64,000 bases of DNA from Hetaerina americana (GCA_022747635.1 JAKTNV010000003.1:45168475-45232474); one strand, 5' to 3'; shown: positions 36,801-45,726, counted from the stretch's first letter. Notes: generated from the letters alone by a model not told the origin. Translations and numbers: made by a program.

Positions 36801-38768
36801 TCTTGAAAATATTAAATCCTTTTAAAGAACAGCACTTATTCCACTTCCATGAATTACAAAGGTCAAACATTAAGCTCGAATTAGTGAAGTAGTTCACATG
36901 TAAAGGCAATATTTTGGAGGAAAATTGGCGTAATAGTTGGGACAATGGGCAAAATTGGGTTGACAAAAGAATCATTTGCTAGATAACGGCAAGTGATGGA
37001 AGATACACTATGAAAAGACAAAAGTATAGTAAGGCTTTATTTACAGTAGTGTACACACATACAGTGTACACTAAATTGGTCTGAAGTAAATGGAGAATAT
37101 AAGTTGAATAGACAGGAAGGCAGACAAAGAAATTCAAAACATAAAAACGGACTAAGTTTATGATTAAAAAAATATGGCAGAAAAAGATGGTGGTGGTAAT
37201 GAAAGGTACTTGAATGGCCTATGTCAAAACAAACAGAATATTTGGTAAGCAAGGAAGTGAACAGGCAATTTGACTGGGAAGAAGGATGGTAAAAAGTATG
37301 GCGAACTGAGGAAGAAAATAAATTGGGAAGACTAGTGTGTATCAGCATAAATAAATTTACATATTGAATTAATGAGCAAAAGATAACATGCTTTCTTATT
37401 CCCACAGGTTGCCTGGTATAAATGCATATAAAATAAAACGAAAATAAATTCAACACTCAATTTACAATGCAAAGGCAATTTTCAATGGATAGCATGATCA
37501 ATAACATGCAGAAGTGGAGTGAAGTGCATTCAGTATTATTAGTCTTTAATGCCTCTGGCATAGAGAATTGGACAAGGTGACTGCCATCAAGATAAAAAAA
37601 CGTTTCCGTGCCACTTTAGCGAATGGTTTAGGTACACTGTGACTGCATAACATTGGAAACAATAATTTATTGTCAATACTTATTCAGTGAAATAACTAAA
37701 ATTCCAAAAACGTTATCTTTCTTTTGGTTTACAAAGTATGATAATATAAAAAAATTGAGCTATTACGAATATGAGCAACAGTAGTGACTCGGCTGTAAAC
37801 ACTTCACACCTCCAGATAAAATGAAAAAATGATCGCATCATATAAAAAATAATCCATCCATGCCCACTGAGCTATCCTCACTTGTGAAAGGGGAGGTTAT
37901 AGGGAGAGCAGTATTGCACACTAATTTATCAAAAAGCATTTGAAAATAGTTTTTTATAAATATGGTTACACAAGACATAACACCCAAAGCGGCCAAAATG
38001 CCTTAATTTATAATGACCAACTGGAACATTTTGTTAATATCTTACAGCAACTGGAATATCAATCAGCCACACTTCATCATCTTCCTCAAAGTCTTCCAAT
38101 GAAAGAGATGGCAGAGCGTCATCGACAACAAAACCGTCTGGAATAAGTTTTACTGGTTCAGGCTCTTGATTCTGAAAGTGCAATAAAGTAGAACAAACGG
38201 ATTGACTCTACTGAAAAACCATATGAACTTAGAAGATACGTCGTGTTCTTTACGGCAGAGGCATTGCTTTTTTTTAAATGTACATTGGAGCTTTTCTTTT
38301 TTCAGGGTTAATTAAAATATGAGAGTAATTTAGAACGTCTGTTAAGTTCATAAAAATGGGAATTGGCCCAAAATATGATTGCTATATTACTTTCTCGCTA
38401 AGAATGTCATATCTTGAAACTAATGACATTGAGAAGGTAATTTTCGCTCGTGCTCCGAAGTCTAAAACGTATTTTTGCTACATTCACTGAAGCAGCTCTT
38501 CGTTTAAAAAAGCAAATGTGATCTAGAAGTGTATACACAATGTATCACTATAACTGCTTAATTCACCCGGTATACAATATTGCGGTTCTTTAGTCAATGA
38601 TTGATAACATTACGAATGGCATTACTCGACAACTCCATTGGTAATTTTTATGCTCTATCAAATATAATCATGAACATCTGACTTGTTAAAATTAATCACA
38701 AGCAATACCTGATTCTCCTTTGAATTCTCTCCTCGGTGAACGAGATCGTCATCGCGATCCTCCATCAT
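12763..38768 (-). CDS. POLR1G: RNA polymerase I subunit RPA34-like (POLR1G/CD3EAP) protein, ten exons
   Basis: Exons, 5' to 3' on the minus strand: 38709-38768, 38046-38171, 35127-35289, 33122-33256, 29940-30092, 24849-25013, 18772-19368, 17261-17836, 14408-15091, 12763-12869. All introns are GT/AG and every junction keeps the frame, giving 2766 nt, or 921 codons plus a stop. The N-terminus carries the RPA34 pattern: SLSLEDF followed by EVWLIDIPVA (human has SLE then ELWLIQAP), then a beta-rich part and LPEGLKVRHPFLG (human IPPGLRPRFCAFGG). The rest is a tail of KKKKK-type units separated by acidic and Ser/Thr-rich stretches, as in vertebrate POLR1G. RPA34 pairs with RPA49 on nucleolar Pol I. 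Human POLR1G has about 510 residues, so this tail is much longer. The identity rests on motif order and tail architecture, not an alignment; another lysine-rich nucleolar protein is the alternative. Confidence 0.68.
13495..13683. repeat. MITE half-copy
   Basis: It matches the right half of the MITE at 24195-24350: ATTATACATAGTGTGTGTAA, then CAATTTTCATTACATAACGC, ending with GGGAAAATA-like sequence. It contains the perfect 18-bp palindrome GATAACGTGCACGTTATC at 13644-13661. It lies in the last intron of the RPA34-like gene. Confidence 0.65.
13975..14113. repeat. MITE half-copy, diverged
   Basis: A second, more diverged copy of the same right half lies about 300 bp from the first: TTTCAATTTTCATTACATAG, then GATAACGCGCACATTATTGA and GGGAAAATATG. 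Confidence 0.6.
14408..15091 (-). CDS. POLR1G: RPA34-like exon 9, duplicated tail exon copy 3
   Basis: Symmetric phase 1-1 exon of 684 bp, ending G/GTAATT. Blocks: KKKKKKDKKRESEL, TPGQMPKKKKKKIKAE, TPRKAKKKKRASEYGI, DALSEDI, KKWKRRHTMDN. The GEECV-type acidic spacers differ from exon 8. It is the longest copy. Confidence 0.72.
15376..16128 (-). mobile_element. Mariner 6: 753-bp deletion derivative
   Basis: Flanked by TA. The terminal inverted repeats start CGAGGGTCATCCGGAAAGTA and match perfectly over 33 bp. It lies in the intron between RPA34-like exons 8 and 9. The preserved termini suggest it was mobilised in trans fairly recently. Confidence 0.9.
15478..15967 (-). pseudogene. Mariner 6 transposase, catalytic core deleted
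   Basis: The minus-strand frame begins MFKKIENAASCEVRAVIKF and has the HTH part through VSRTIVHEIVKHHL and KICARWVPR. It then jumps in another frame to AAGIQKLVTRYDKCLNLLGD, the C-terminal end of the same family. All three catalytic aspartates are gone. Confidence 0.85.
16150..17240. other. Intron sequence, nothing recognised
   Basis: The rest of the intron between RPA34-like exons 8 and 9. No repeat or exon is seen. Confidence 0.4.
17261..17836 (-). CDS. POLR1G: RPA34-like exon 8, duplicated tail exon copy 2
   Basis: Symmetric phase 1-1 exon of 576 bp, ending G/GTAATT. Blocks: KKKRKKDKKRDSEI, TPKQISKKKKVKEE, IPRKAKKNKKRDSEYGI, DVLSESM, RKLKNKHLMEN. It is closest to exon 9. Confidence 0.72.
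18240..18368 (-). repeat. tRNA-derived SINE fragment, second type
   Basis: On the minus strand an A-box-like AACTGGCTAAAGCACTCGGC is followed about 30 bases later by the B-box-like GGTTTGAATCC and then TTGTCTAGCTAAGTGATTTT. The spacing fits a tRNA-derived SINE head. There is no tRNA cloverleaf, so it is not a tRNA gene. Confidence 0.55.
18772..19368 (-). CDS. POLR1G: RPA34-like exon 7, duplicated tail exon copy 1
   Basis: Symmetric phase 1-1 exon of 597 bp, ending G/GTAATT. Ordered blocks: KKNRKDKKRASEI, TPKKKIKKEKK, SPKKAKKKTKKDSED, DVLPEDIGM, RKERSKKKHSIDS. The same order occurs in the next two exons. Confidence 0.7.
19369..21053. other. Intron sequence, nothing recognised
   Basis: Part of the intron between RPA34-like exons 6 and 7, AT-rich, without a supported feature. 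Confidence 0.4.
21054..21203. repeat. Left half of a MITE split by mariner 3A
   Basis: It begins ATTACCTTATTTTCCCGTCG and then GATAACGTGC, the inverted match of the right end at about 24350. It ends at the TA where mariner 3A starts. Confidence 0.7.
21305..22657 (+). mobile_element. Mariner 3B: apparently intact element inside mariner 3A
   Basis: Flanked by TA (21303-21304, 22658-22659). The 27-bp terminal inverted repeats, starting CTACCTTGATCAAAAA, match at 26 of 27 positions. Length is 1353 bp. It is a different family from mariner 3A. It carries one uninterrupted transposase gene. Confidence 0.92.
21510..22604 (+). CDS. Mariner transposase, intact, DD34D
   Basis: A 364-residue open frame from the ATG at 21510 (MDLNLQQRTCIKFCIKNGF); no ATG occurs upstream in the frame. 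The N-terminal HTH region contains VYQWHERFRSGRESIEDDER and SGRPSTSK. The catalytic triad is visible: ITGDETWVYEYD, HHDNAPSH, and SPDLAPCDFFLF, with 34 residues between the second and third aspartates. The C-terminus KCFEDWIKRWHKC then GDYFEGDN is typical. One oddity is a 21-bp in-frame tandem duplication (21915-21956) giving VAKDMICVAKDMIC just before the catalytic domain. The enzyme cuts and pastes the element at TA sites. Intact reading frame plus good termini make it a candidate for recent or present activity. Confidence 0.92.
   Translation: MDLNLQQRTCIKFCIKNGFSGARTLEMLEKCFGNDSLKKTVVYQWHERFRSGRESIEDDERSGRPSTSKVGEKIDKVKEMLVNNRKLTIREIAEDLNIAYGSAQDIVVNDLGFRRVAAKLVPKDLNFMQKRDRVDVAKDMICVAKDMICEAESDPTFIKRIITGDETWVYEYDTQSRHQASEWRSPNEPRPKKPRRFQSKKKAMLTVFMDYNGVVHHEFLPEGQTVNKEYYLGVMRRLREAIRRKRPEMWAENSWILHHDNAPSHSAIIIRNFLTKNATNTIQQPPNSPDLAPCDFFLFNRVKKPLRGTRFSSREEVMEKSQEALMDIPKTEYKKCFEDWIKRWHKCVAVDGDYFEGDNIDLDE
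22773..24135 (+). pseudogene. Mariner 3A transposase, interrupted by a SINE
   Basis: MDQRICIKFCVKNEIKYADA runs open through YRWYKMFSDSREN and VLANRRITVREVAEDLN to NFDQKHQYINIANDF, where the SINE interrupts it. After the SINE the frame is broken but shows VHHEFLPQGRMVNKEYH and LLHHDNALAHTS. The last catalytic region is frameshifted. Dead. Confidence 0.85.
23203..23516 (-). mobile_element. tRNA-derived SINE inserted in mariner 3A
   Basis: On the minus strand it starts GGGGGGATCGAGATGGTGC, has GGTTCAAATCCCGG as a perfect pol III B box, and ends with a CTACTACTACTA tail. Both sides show CCCAAATTTAT, a target duplication of up to 11 bp. Homologous copies are at 27690-28045 and 53085-53306. Confidence 0.85.
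24195..24350. repeat. Right half of the split MITE
   Basis: It continues the MITE after mariner 3A: ATTATACATAGTGTGTGTAA to CAATGGGAAAATACGGTAAT. The end is the inverted partner of 21054. Confidence 0.7.
24849..25013 (-). CDS. POLR1G: RPA34-like exon 6, first lysine-rich unit
   Basis: The acceptor TTTTCAG gives a phase 1 start; the donor AAAG/GTAGAG ends in phase 1. It encodes GEKRSKKRKRESL and LPKKHKKEKKG, a short version of the tail unit. The frame would otherwise run on to a stop near 24751, so an alternative short isoform by intron retention is possible. Confidence 0.65.
25014..26379. other. Intron sequence, nothing recognised
   Basis: Part of the intron between RPA34-like exons 5 and 6. 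Short frames only, no named repeat. Confidence 0.4.
26380..26780 (+). pseudogene. Tigger/Jerky-like (pogo) transposase relic
   Basis: One frame gives ATYSESQSVENCRCHFKKLV then SEGYLHQQVFNWKKW (the place of the NADETGLFWK-type motif, its acidic residues lost). The next gives GEENAMPGH, stop, PMKGHLTKLFGTNASGNLKM, matching the PGxKxxKDRLTLLLCANASG block of Tigger/JRK proteins. Frameshifts and a stop show it is dead. Confidence 0.7.
27383..27562 (+). pseudogene. hAT transposase C-terminal relic
   Basis: 59 codons and a stop: NPEIWWKGL, then VPLSSVAYERNWSAFRTSHS, then QRIKLANEYVEKLG. This is the hAT dimerisation domain (S.ASERNWS...H...R.RL.NE...KL). The N-terminal part of the transposase was not found in frame upstream. 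Confidence 0.75.
27690..28045 (+). mobile_element. tRNA-derived SINE, plus-strand copy
   Basis: GATGATGCGGTTGCTAAAGG (A-box region) and GGGTTCAAATCCTGG (B box) are followed by the body shared with the copies at 23203 and 53085, ending AGCTGTTGGTTGCCTCCCCT. A short open frame over it is not a gene. Confidence 0.75.
28246..29549 (+). mobile_element. Mariner 5: full-length, decayed
   Basis: Flanked by TA. The left end CAAGGGTTGCTATTTATA is inverted relative to the right end ATATAAATGGCAACCCTCA. Length is 1304 bp. It is a third distinct mariner family in the window, in the intron between RPA34-like exons 5 and 6. Confidence 0.88.
28415..29482 (+). pseudogene. Mariner 5 transposase, broken
   Basis: MELTCEHFCTMIFYDFRCGL leads into KQECIDQLTSAFGDEASSF, VKCWYNKYHYG and KICSRWMPHNLKTAQ. 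The first catalytic site reads YTGNESWIYAYE, so its aspartate is now asparagine. A stop at about 28985 and frame changes follow. Later pieces give IILHHDKAGSYRS, YSPDLAPNDFLS and GEYFEKQ before the end. Not functional. Confidence 0.85.
29940..30092 (-). CDS. POLR1G: RPA34-like exon 5
   Basis: From CTCCCAG to GTAAGA, in phase with its neighbours. It encodes KYQDIMESMEYIKERSGENK and an acidic stretch ending DSLEEG. This marks the change from the globular part to the disordered tail. Confidence 0.65.
30093..33121. other. Intron sequence, nothing recognised
   Basis: The intron between RPA34-like exons 4 and 5, about 3 kb, AT-rich, with no repeat or RNA that I recognise. Confidence 0.4.
33122..33256 (-). 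CDS. POLR1G: RPA34-like exon 4
   Basis: The acceptor CTTCAG joins in phase with exon 3; the donor is GTAAGA. It encodes AAGKISVTVNYQVPEF and VQLPEGLKVRHPFLGS, matching the end of the globular domain in POLR1G. Confidence 0.72.
33900..34108. mobile_element. Penelope-derived hairpin insertion with a perfect 88-bp palindrome
   Basis: The arms 33931-34018 and 34022-34109 are perfect reverse complements, with a 3-nt loop. The insertion is flanked by CACTTCATATTTTAT at 33885-33899 and 34109-34123, a 15-bp target duplication. The left arm has 31 extra bases (ending GCGGCGGTGGCTT) that are absent from the right. The sequence matches the ends of the insertion at 49578-50157, which carries a Penelope-type endonuclease remnant. 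Confidence 0.85.
35127..35289 (-). CDS. POLR1G: RPA34-like exon 3
   Basis: The acceptor TTTCCAG precedes GTGAATCC; the exon ends before GTAAAA with one base left over. It encodes VNPQKLFGQQLDF, then an acidic loop and SSAICLIASRHENSKEI, likely strands of the RPA34 dimerisation domain. Confidence 0.7.
36060..36155. repeat. Small inverted repeat
   Basis: AATATATATTTGTAGAC near 36062 and GTCTACAAATATATATT near 36138 are inverted, about 60 bases apart. It may be a remnant of a small MITE in the intron between RPA34-like exons 2 and 3. Confidence 0.4.
36285..36480 (+). repeat. Possible SINE head
   Basis: GTGGTGAGCTAGATGACAG and, 30 bases on, CGGGTTCAAATCCAAG have the A-box and B-box layout of the tRNA-derived SINEs in this window. 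The body is not clearly homologous. Confidence 0.4.
36481..38045. other. Intron sequence, nothing recognised
   Basis: The rest of the intron between RPA34-like exons 2 and 3. A 139-residue minus-strand frame at 37037-37456 has no domain and biased composition, and is not taken as a gene. Confidence 0.4.
38046..38171 (-). CDS. POLR1G: RPA34-like exon 2
   Basis: 42 codons, phase 0 at both ends, from CTTTCAG to GTAAGA. It holds PDGFVV, SLSLEDFEEDDE and VWLIDIPVA, the segment most like the RPA34 N-terminal signature. Confidence 0.75.
38709..38768 (-). CDS. POLR1G: RPA34-like exon 1 (start)
   Basis: It encodes MMEDRDDDLVHRGENSKENQ and ends CAG before GTATTG. The first ATG (38766-38768) has an in-frame TAG 27 bases upstream. 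That TAG is part of TTTAG, so this could also be an internal coding exon beginning YCDDPVTE; the ATG is the simpler choice. Confidence 0.55.
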
Positions 38769-39829
38769 TTCAGTAACGGGGTCGTCACAGTACTAAATGT
38801 TAGATTCAAGATTTTCAACAGTTATTAAGAACATTTTTCTTCTGTATTTACAATTTGAACGAATACTGGATACCATCCACGGCAACTGACGCCATCAACA
38901 CGCGTGTTTATGATCATGGTTTACCACGTTTATCATTTCCTTTCGTTTATATTAAAATTTTTTACTCGACAACCTCGGAAATACTTCGTACAGGAAATAG
39001 TTTACATGGGAAGTATTACTATTATTCATTAATTCGCAAATCAGCTATTTGCATTTTAGTTAACTTAGTAATTTAATAACTTATCTCTTTTGAACTTTTA
39101 CTACAGCTGCCTACGAGAGTCGCACTTCAACTGCTAACTATAGATTTTTGCGCCATAAGTTCAAATGAGCAGAAGATTCGTACGGAGGCTAAAAATTACT
39201 AGAGTAATTTCCGGGGCATACCTCAACGACCAATATTTTCAGTCTATGCTAATTATTTGAGCAAATTTATTAGTAGGAGCTTATTTATTTCATATCAACA
39301 TTAAGTACGACATAGTTACTGAAGAACGCTTCGGGGTTACTCACAGAGGGAAGTGTGGGGAGGCTCATGAAGTAAAATGCGTCATATTTGTTGTAGGTCG
39401 AAGAAAAAATTCACACATCATTTGTCAGATTAAATGCAATTTATGAAATGTTAATAATAACCCTTTCAGAATAACATTAGTAATAGCTTCCATCTGTGTA
39501 ATACCATATAAGGTTTTCTATTGTAATACTGCATATGAAATAGTGAGTGATTCAATGTATATTCATTATAATATAATGTAATTATTTCAAACTAAACAAT
39601 ATATGATACAAAAAAGATTATACACGTTACAAGAGGCCCAACTTTTTTAGGGTATCCATTGATTTGGAAACCTTTCCCCACCTTCCCCTTCCATCCAGCA
39701 TTTACAGCCCCTTCTCCTCAGTTCCTTTCTTATCTTTTTTGAGAAAGGTGGCTTGTACCAACAAAAATTTGAAAACAAGTGAGTTTCTTTTCTTTTTTGT
39801 GTGTTTCTATGTTTTTGCCCTTGTTCACT

Positions 39830-40125
39830 ATTGCTAACTTCATATACATATACAGTTTGGGGGTGAGAGTAAGGATATGTCTTGGGAGGTGAGGCCTTCT
39901 CCTGATCCAGATTGGAGGAGGAAAGACCAAATTTCTGTTTGGAAAGATGGTGTTGGGTTGTTGGTGAGAGTGGTAAGGGTCGATTTATCATTGAGGTGAC
40001 CGAGGGCTTTGGAAATACATTCATTGGTTTTAAGAATTACAACTGAGCCTTTATTGGTAGTGGTGACAACGATGTTGGGATTGGACTGTAGGGGTTTTAG
40101 GGCATGACGTTAGTTCGTAGAGAGG
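39830..40125 (-). pseudogene. Penelope-like element RT relic
   Basis: One minus-strand frame reads ALKPLQSNPNIVVTTTNKGS, then VVILKTNECISKALGHLND and STLTTLTNNPTP. This follows the start of Penelope reverse transcriptases (LK.L..NPDIVI..ADKG...VV....Y...A...L.D). The continuation is not recognisable. It may relate to the Penelope-derived hairpins elsewhere in the window. Confidence 0.65.
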
Positions 40126-40747
40126 TTATTTTTTCTCATATTTACCCTACTTGCAACCACCCCTGATGTAAAACCTGTCTACTTATCAGATCTGCTCCCC
40201 TCTTCCTACATCCCCTCATTGCCCCCTCACCTTGTTCCCACGGTAATTGCCTCTCAAAATACATTATCTATCTTATGTGATGCAAACAATGCACTTAATT
40301 TTACACAGTAATTTTGCACTTAATTACCCCCTAATCCATTCGACAGAAAATTTCCTACCTAACAAAGATACAAGACATTTTTTCTGAAATTTTCTGAGGT
40401 CGGAAACTTTTCACACCACCCTCGTGAACACGTATATATTGATGTCTTGAAGATCTTTGAGTTTGGCAATCGCATAGATAAATGTTTTTCACCAAACTTT
40501 TGTACAGTCCTGATACAACTATATAACAGCTATAAGAACTGAATGGCTATGCTTCATTGGACTATATATATGATAATAATACATCACATAAATATAGAAA
40601 TATGATTCACAGCATTAATTCACAGTCAGATGGACACACTCGAAAAATATAAGTAGTTACATAAAATTGTACATCAACCAGCCACAATATAGAGACCAGT
40701 ATAACAAATACTATATTTAACCTTATGAGATGAACTTTTTTCCAAAA

Positions 40748-40850
40748 CAATTACTCAAATCACTCTCAGATTTAGCGTTGAACAGTCTTTAATATGCAAT
40801 TACTCAAATCACTCTCAGATTTAGTGTTGAACAGTCTTTAATATGCAATT
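40748..40850. repeat. Tandem repeat, 49-bp unit, 2.1 copies
   Basis: The unit starts CAATTACTCAAATCACTCTC and is repeated with one difference (AGCG/AGTG). On the minus strand it follows the end of the RTE-like relic, so it is probably that element's 3' tail. Confidence 0.8.
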
Positions 40851-42040
40851 ACTAATCCAAATACTCTGCATCCACTTGTTCTGCCTCCTTCGGATTTCTC
40901 CCAACAATCCTCTCTCCCTCCCACACCATTACTGGCACTTCCTCGTTTGTTTTCTTTTCTGTCTATTTTACTTTTTCCACCCCTTCCACACCCATATATC
41001 AATAACCTCCAATCTATGCCAGTCATCTTGCCCAAAATGACAATGTTTCTGCACAGTATAAAACCACACTCCATATCAAAGTTTTGATGAGACCTTCCTC
41101 AAAATCCCTATTATTCCTTCCTCATTGTAGAAGCTGCTTTGCCTAATGCCATTATTCTTCCTATATAGTATCCCTAATACTTTGACCATTTTGGTGCAGA
41201 ACACTTTGGAAATGAGTAAACTGTTCCACCTGCTCTAGTTCATGAGCCCCTGATTTAATATTAAATTTAACCTTTCTCTTTCTCAAAAACTGCATGACCT
41301 TTGTTTTGTTTACATATATTCTCATCCCATATCCATCGCACTTACTTTACAAAGCTCTCAGCAATGCTTGTAATCTCTTGAATGACTGGCTGACTAAAGC
41401 TTGATCATCGCCAAACCTGTCTTAATAAATTGTCCACTGATTTTCATTACAATCTGTAGTTCTTTCCTTGCATCTTTTACCATTTCCTCTAAAATGTATC
41501 TTGAAAAGCAAGAGTGACTTCACAAATTTACTACACCAAATGCCTTCTCAAAATCTGAAAAACAAGCATGTTCATTCAGATTGTATTTTATTATCCTCAA
41601 ACTTAGGGAACTCATTACTGCTATGGCATCATGAGTGCCTCTCTATTCTCTGAACCACATTGATCATTGCATCAGTTGTCATTTTCCCTCCTCTTCATAC
41701 CCTTATTGATGACCCTGAGTACCACTTTTGCCGAGTGGCATGCAAAATCAAACTTCATTCCTCTTTATGGTCCTCACATACGATATGTCTGGTGACTGGC
41801 TTTCTCTTTTGTGGAATAGGAACACTAATCTAACAAAATCTTCCAGATAAGTTCCTCCCTCATAAATGCTATAAATTAGTCCATAAAAACCCTTACTCAC
41901 GTGTTTTTCTAAACCTAAAGTAGTTCTGTGGGAATGGTATGGACCCCCATAGCCTTATTAGACTTCAATTCCCTTAATATCCTTTCTATATATTTCCTAA
42001 ACTGTAAACTATGTCTAGCCTTTTATATTAGTCAATGCAC
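40851..42040 (-). pseudogene. RTE-like non-LTR reverse transcriptase relic
   Basis: Minus-strand pieces appear in the correct RT order: YIERILRELKSNKAMGVHTI then PTELL; a MSHASKVVLRVINKGMKRR-like block; DAIAVMSSL; DFEKAFGVVNL; RFGDDQALVSQSFKRLQALL (the FADD box, here FGDD) and YGMRIYVNKTKVMQFL; then MEKVKQTEKKTNEEVP. Frameshifts and stops are many. Confidence 0.75.
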
Positions 42041-42174
42041 CACTTTTCTTCATGCAACATCGTTCCATTTCAACAATCACAGCATATCCTGTAATCCCTC
42101 TTTCCTGGTTCATAATCATTCCTCCCTTCACCAAAAAAATTGATAGTTGCCTCAAGTTTCTATCCTGTCTTTTC

Positions 42175-45100
42175 TCCCCCCCCCCCCACTGCAACATTTC
42201 TTCGACTAAAAACTTAAGAAGTAATGCACAACATATGTATTCAATGATGTCTCTTAGCAATTAATGGCATCAAGATTGATTTATTTCGAATTATGATGCA
42301 GTTTAAAGGTATTATATTAAAGGCAAATCATTTTATAATTGAAACTCAGGCCTTTGAAATAGATGGTATATTGATAGGATTTAAATGGCAATGCAAAGCA
42401 AATAGATATGTTGATGAAAACCGATTTCAAAGATTTATTGAACAACCATGTTAATAATTTTGGTGTTAAAACAGAATCTAAAATGTGCCCTTTTTCTTTT
42501 GACTTTTGTTTGTGATTTGGTAATTCTGTATTAACTTCGTGAAAAAATATCTGAAAATTTTACTGCTGTTAGCAAAATGGTAAAAAAAATTCTATGACAC
42601 ACTTTAACCCATGTATCACAGGCGTATACGTAACAAATTAGCAACAATACCTACTCAATGAGATAAGAAGATCATTTTTGCATGGGAGAAGAAAGACAAA
42701 TTAAACAATTTGACATAATAATTGACTCAGAACTTGGCCCAAAGATGAATTCATGGACTTGAGATGAGATGATGATTCATAATTACCCATCTCTACAGTT
42801 TTGTTGAAGAATGATTATATACCAGCACTGCACCAAGTACAATTCCATTGTTTATATTTTAATTAGATAGATACATATTATACATCTTTGGAGAACTTTA
42901 TAGTGAGTATTTCAGATGAACTTGTCAATGGCAATTAATACCTTGATGAAGAAAAAGAAATAAACACTATTTACAAAAAAGTGCATACTACAGATAATGT
43001 GGTTGTATTTATATTTTAACATGTTGACCAGTACATGGAATTTCAACAAAAGGGACAAGTTTTAAGGTAAGGGACTTATAAAACTCTGACATTATTTGCC
43101 ATTTTTCACATCCCTAGTTTAGAAAACACATCAGTTTTGTTTTAATCAGTTTTTAACTCTATCCATTATAGGAGAGGAAGAATAGCAACTTTGTTCTTTC
43201 AGTAATTCATACTATTTTTGAAAAAAGGAACCTCTTCAATATTTACAAACATTTAACATTCAAGTATACATACATATCCATGAGCTATTTTAATGATAAT
43301 ATTAAAAACTTTAACTTATAAGAGTTTATTGAACATGAGCTTATATTTCAGTTTTTGTTTCTCTAATTCGAATGATAGTTTTTTAACAAAGGTACAAGAA
43401 TAGCTCTTTTTATTCATGAACTTTGAAAACATTGCGAAGTGAGACATCAGTGCTACATCAAATTACGATAACACTTCAATGACAAAACTTATGGCGTATA
43501 ATATGATCTAAGAACCAAGCAATCTAAAATATAGGTATATATCATAGTGGTAAAGGATAAAGCAACACTTTCTGGTGACATTATATTCAAGTACAAAACA
43601 ATTACCAATGGCTCACTGCACTTAATGTTCATGATAGCACCAGTACCTGTATTAAAAAGAAAGTACTTTTAGATTCAGCATGTTATGTTCTAAAAAAATC
43701 AATGCCTGGTAATCATTCTTAATACTTTTATTTACATCAATAGACACATTACATCTTTCACATCTAATACTCCACATGTACTGAAAATCAATCCAAATGT
43801 TCACATGGTTACGGTATCAAGAAATAAACTTCAGATGTGAAATATGAAAATAAATATATGCTTATGTATACTGTCTACATCCATTAACTTTCAGGAATTA
43901 AATAAGAACTAAAAATGCACCAACGTTTCAAACAGACACTTCTCTTCCAGCAGTAATGTGCGGAGTAAATAGAGTACTTCAATAAAATTACAAAAAGAAA
44001 TGCACAGCTCATGTTCTGAAGATATCTTCAGCTGTTGAAGCCATACACCATGATGATAATGTAGAGACATCAGAAAAATTCCCTGAATTAGGAAGAAACT
44101 GTCTTTGGTTTCCACCATCTTATGCACAATTTCTACAATGCCACTAGAAATAGCCTAACATTTCCCATTGGCAGTCACCCACTTATTTTAACAGGCAACA
44201 AATAGGTCTGACACTATATGCAAAGTTAATATATCTGCACCTGCATGAGAATGCCGTTAAATTTAAAAATTTCACAACCACTGCTGCAGTACCTTAAACA
44301 AGCTTTTCAAATCAATGTTGATGAATACTCGATGAGTTATAACGTAAATTCGAATAAAACAATTAATCTGATAGTAAAAAGCAAGAAATAAAGAATCAAT
44401 CCAAAAGTTTAAATAGTGACATCTGTATGCAGAAGCAGAATAACAATATCCAAATTAAGCGGGACTGATGCCAGGGGACCAATTGAAAACAAAATAAGAG
44501 CACAACATAATTAAAGCTCATAACTAAAAGGACAGGTTATGCTCAGTTGTATTCAATATTAAATCAATCTCAGAGGTAAAATAACCAAGTTATTTCCCTC
44601 ATTAGGTATATATTAACTTTTTACAAATTTGTGTGCATCTGGATTTGGAATCATGGTAGAGGTGGAATACTCAGAGAGAATGTTTTGCCCGCGACAAAAC
44701 GGGATGAAGGCTGAACAGATGACTGACAAATAGACTACTACCCCTCAAATGAAAACAAGTTAAGTGATAGTGTCTAAAGAGTTCATTACATTTTATGAAA
44801 TGTATACATGATAACTGCTGTCATGTATGATAATAGTAGCATTTTATGCCACCAAATAATCTAATACTATTGTTGGTAATTTAATGAAATGTATTTTTTC
44901 TTATCCCTATGCTGATGAATATTTTATAAGTATGAAACTAAATGTGTTACATACTCACAAAATGAAAAGAACACCATTCAAGTCATGAGTCTATTATGTG
45001 AATAACATTTTCACTGGAACACCACTTTGATGTAAAATATATAAAGTTGATCGGGAATAATAAAGAAAGGAGGGAAAGGGTAGGATAAGGAGGGGAAGGA

Positions 45101-45720
45101 GGCTGTTAATCGGGACGGCAGCAAGGCGACTTACATACTGGCAGGGATAATGGAAGAAGATATTAAAGGGAATTTTCATAGGTGGATGACTAACTAACTT
45201 AATATATCTTACATATGTGTCAAGTCCTGAGATGGGATGGGTTGCTGCCGAAGGGTGGAAGGGATGACAATGGATGCAAACGACTAACATCCTCCACCAC
45301 ATCAATTAACAATGATTTCATCTTATGCACTCCTCTATTTCTTTACACATGCTCTTTCTCTGTTTGTTTCTACCTCACATTATTTACTCAATACCTCTCA
45401 CATAGGGTAAAGAAAACAGCTGGCAGGCACAACCTAAACAGCAATATCATCAGCCGAGATCAAACTTACAGATCCAAGTGGAAGAGAATAATTTCATTTG
45501 TTGGAGGGAGACATGCACTTAGCTGAGGGACTCTGGAATACTCCTGTCCATACATAACATCCCTTTCTATTTATTGAGCCCCCACTACTTTCTGCCCAAA
45601 ACATCCGAACACACCTATTCTTCACTCATGTACAACTGTAGGCACACATTACATGCACGCACTCAACCATACTAAGATTCACATCCTCCATTGCTCTCTC
45701 TCTCTATATATATATATATA
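42175..45720. other. Intergenic, between ARIP4 and the RPA34-like gene
   Basis: AT-rich sequence with a short poly-C run (about 42177-42187) and a CT/AT microsatellite (about 45691-45722). No gene is supported; the frames at 44994-45526 on both strands lack any domain. Confidence 0.4.
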
Positions 45721-45726
45721 TTTATT
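45721..45726 (-). terminator. Candidate poly(A) signal of ARIP4
   Basis: This is the first AATAAA on the minus strand after the ARIP4 stop at 46342-46344, about 620 bases downstream. It lies beside an AT microsatellite, so the call is weak. Confidence 0.35.

Noticed and set aside
37037..37456. 139-residue minus-strand frame
   Set aside because: His/Ser/Phe-rich, no domain, AT-rich intron sequence, and not in phase with neighbouring exons.
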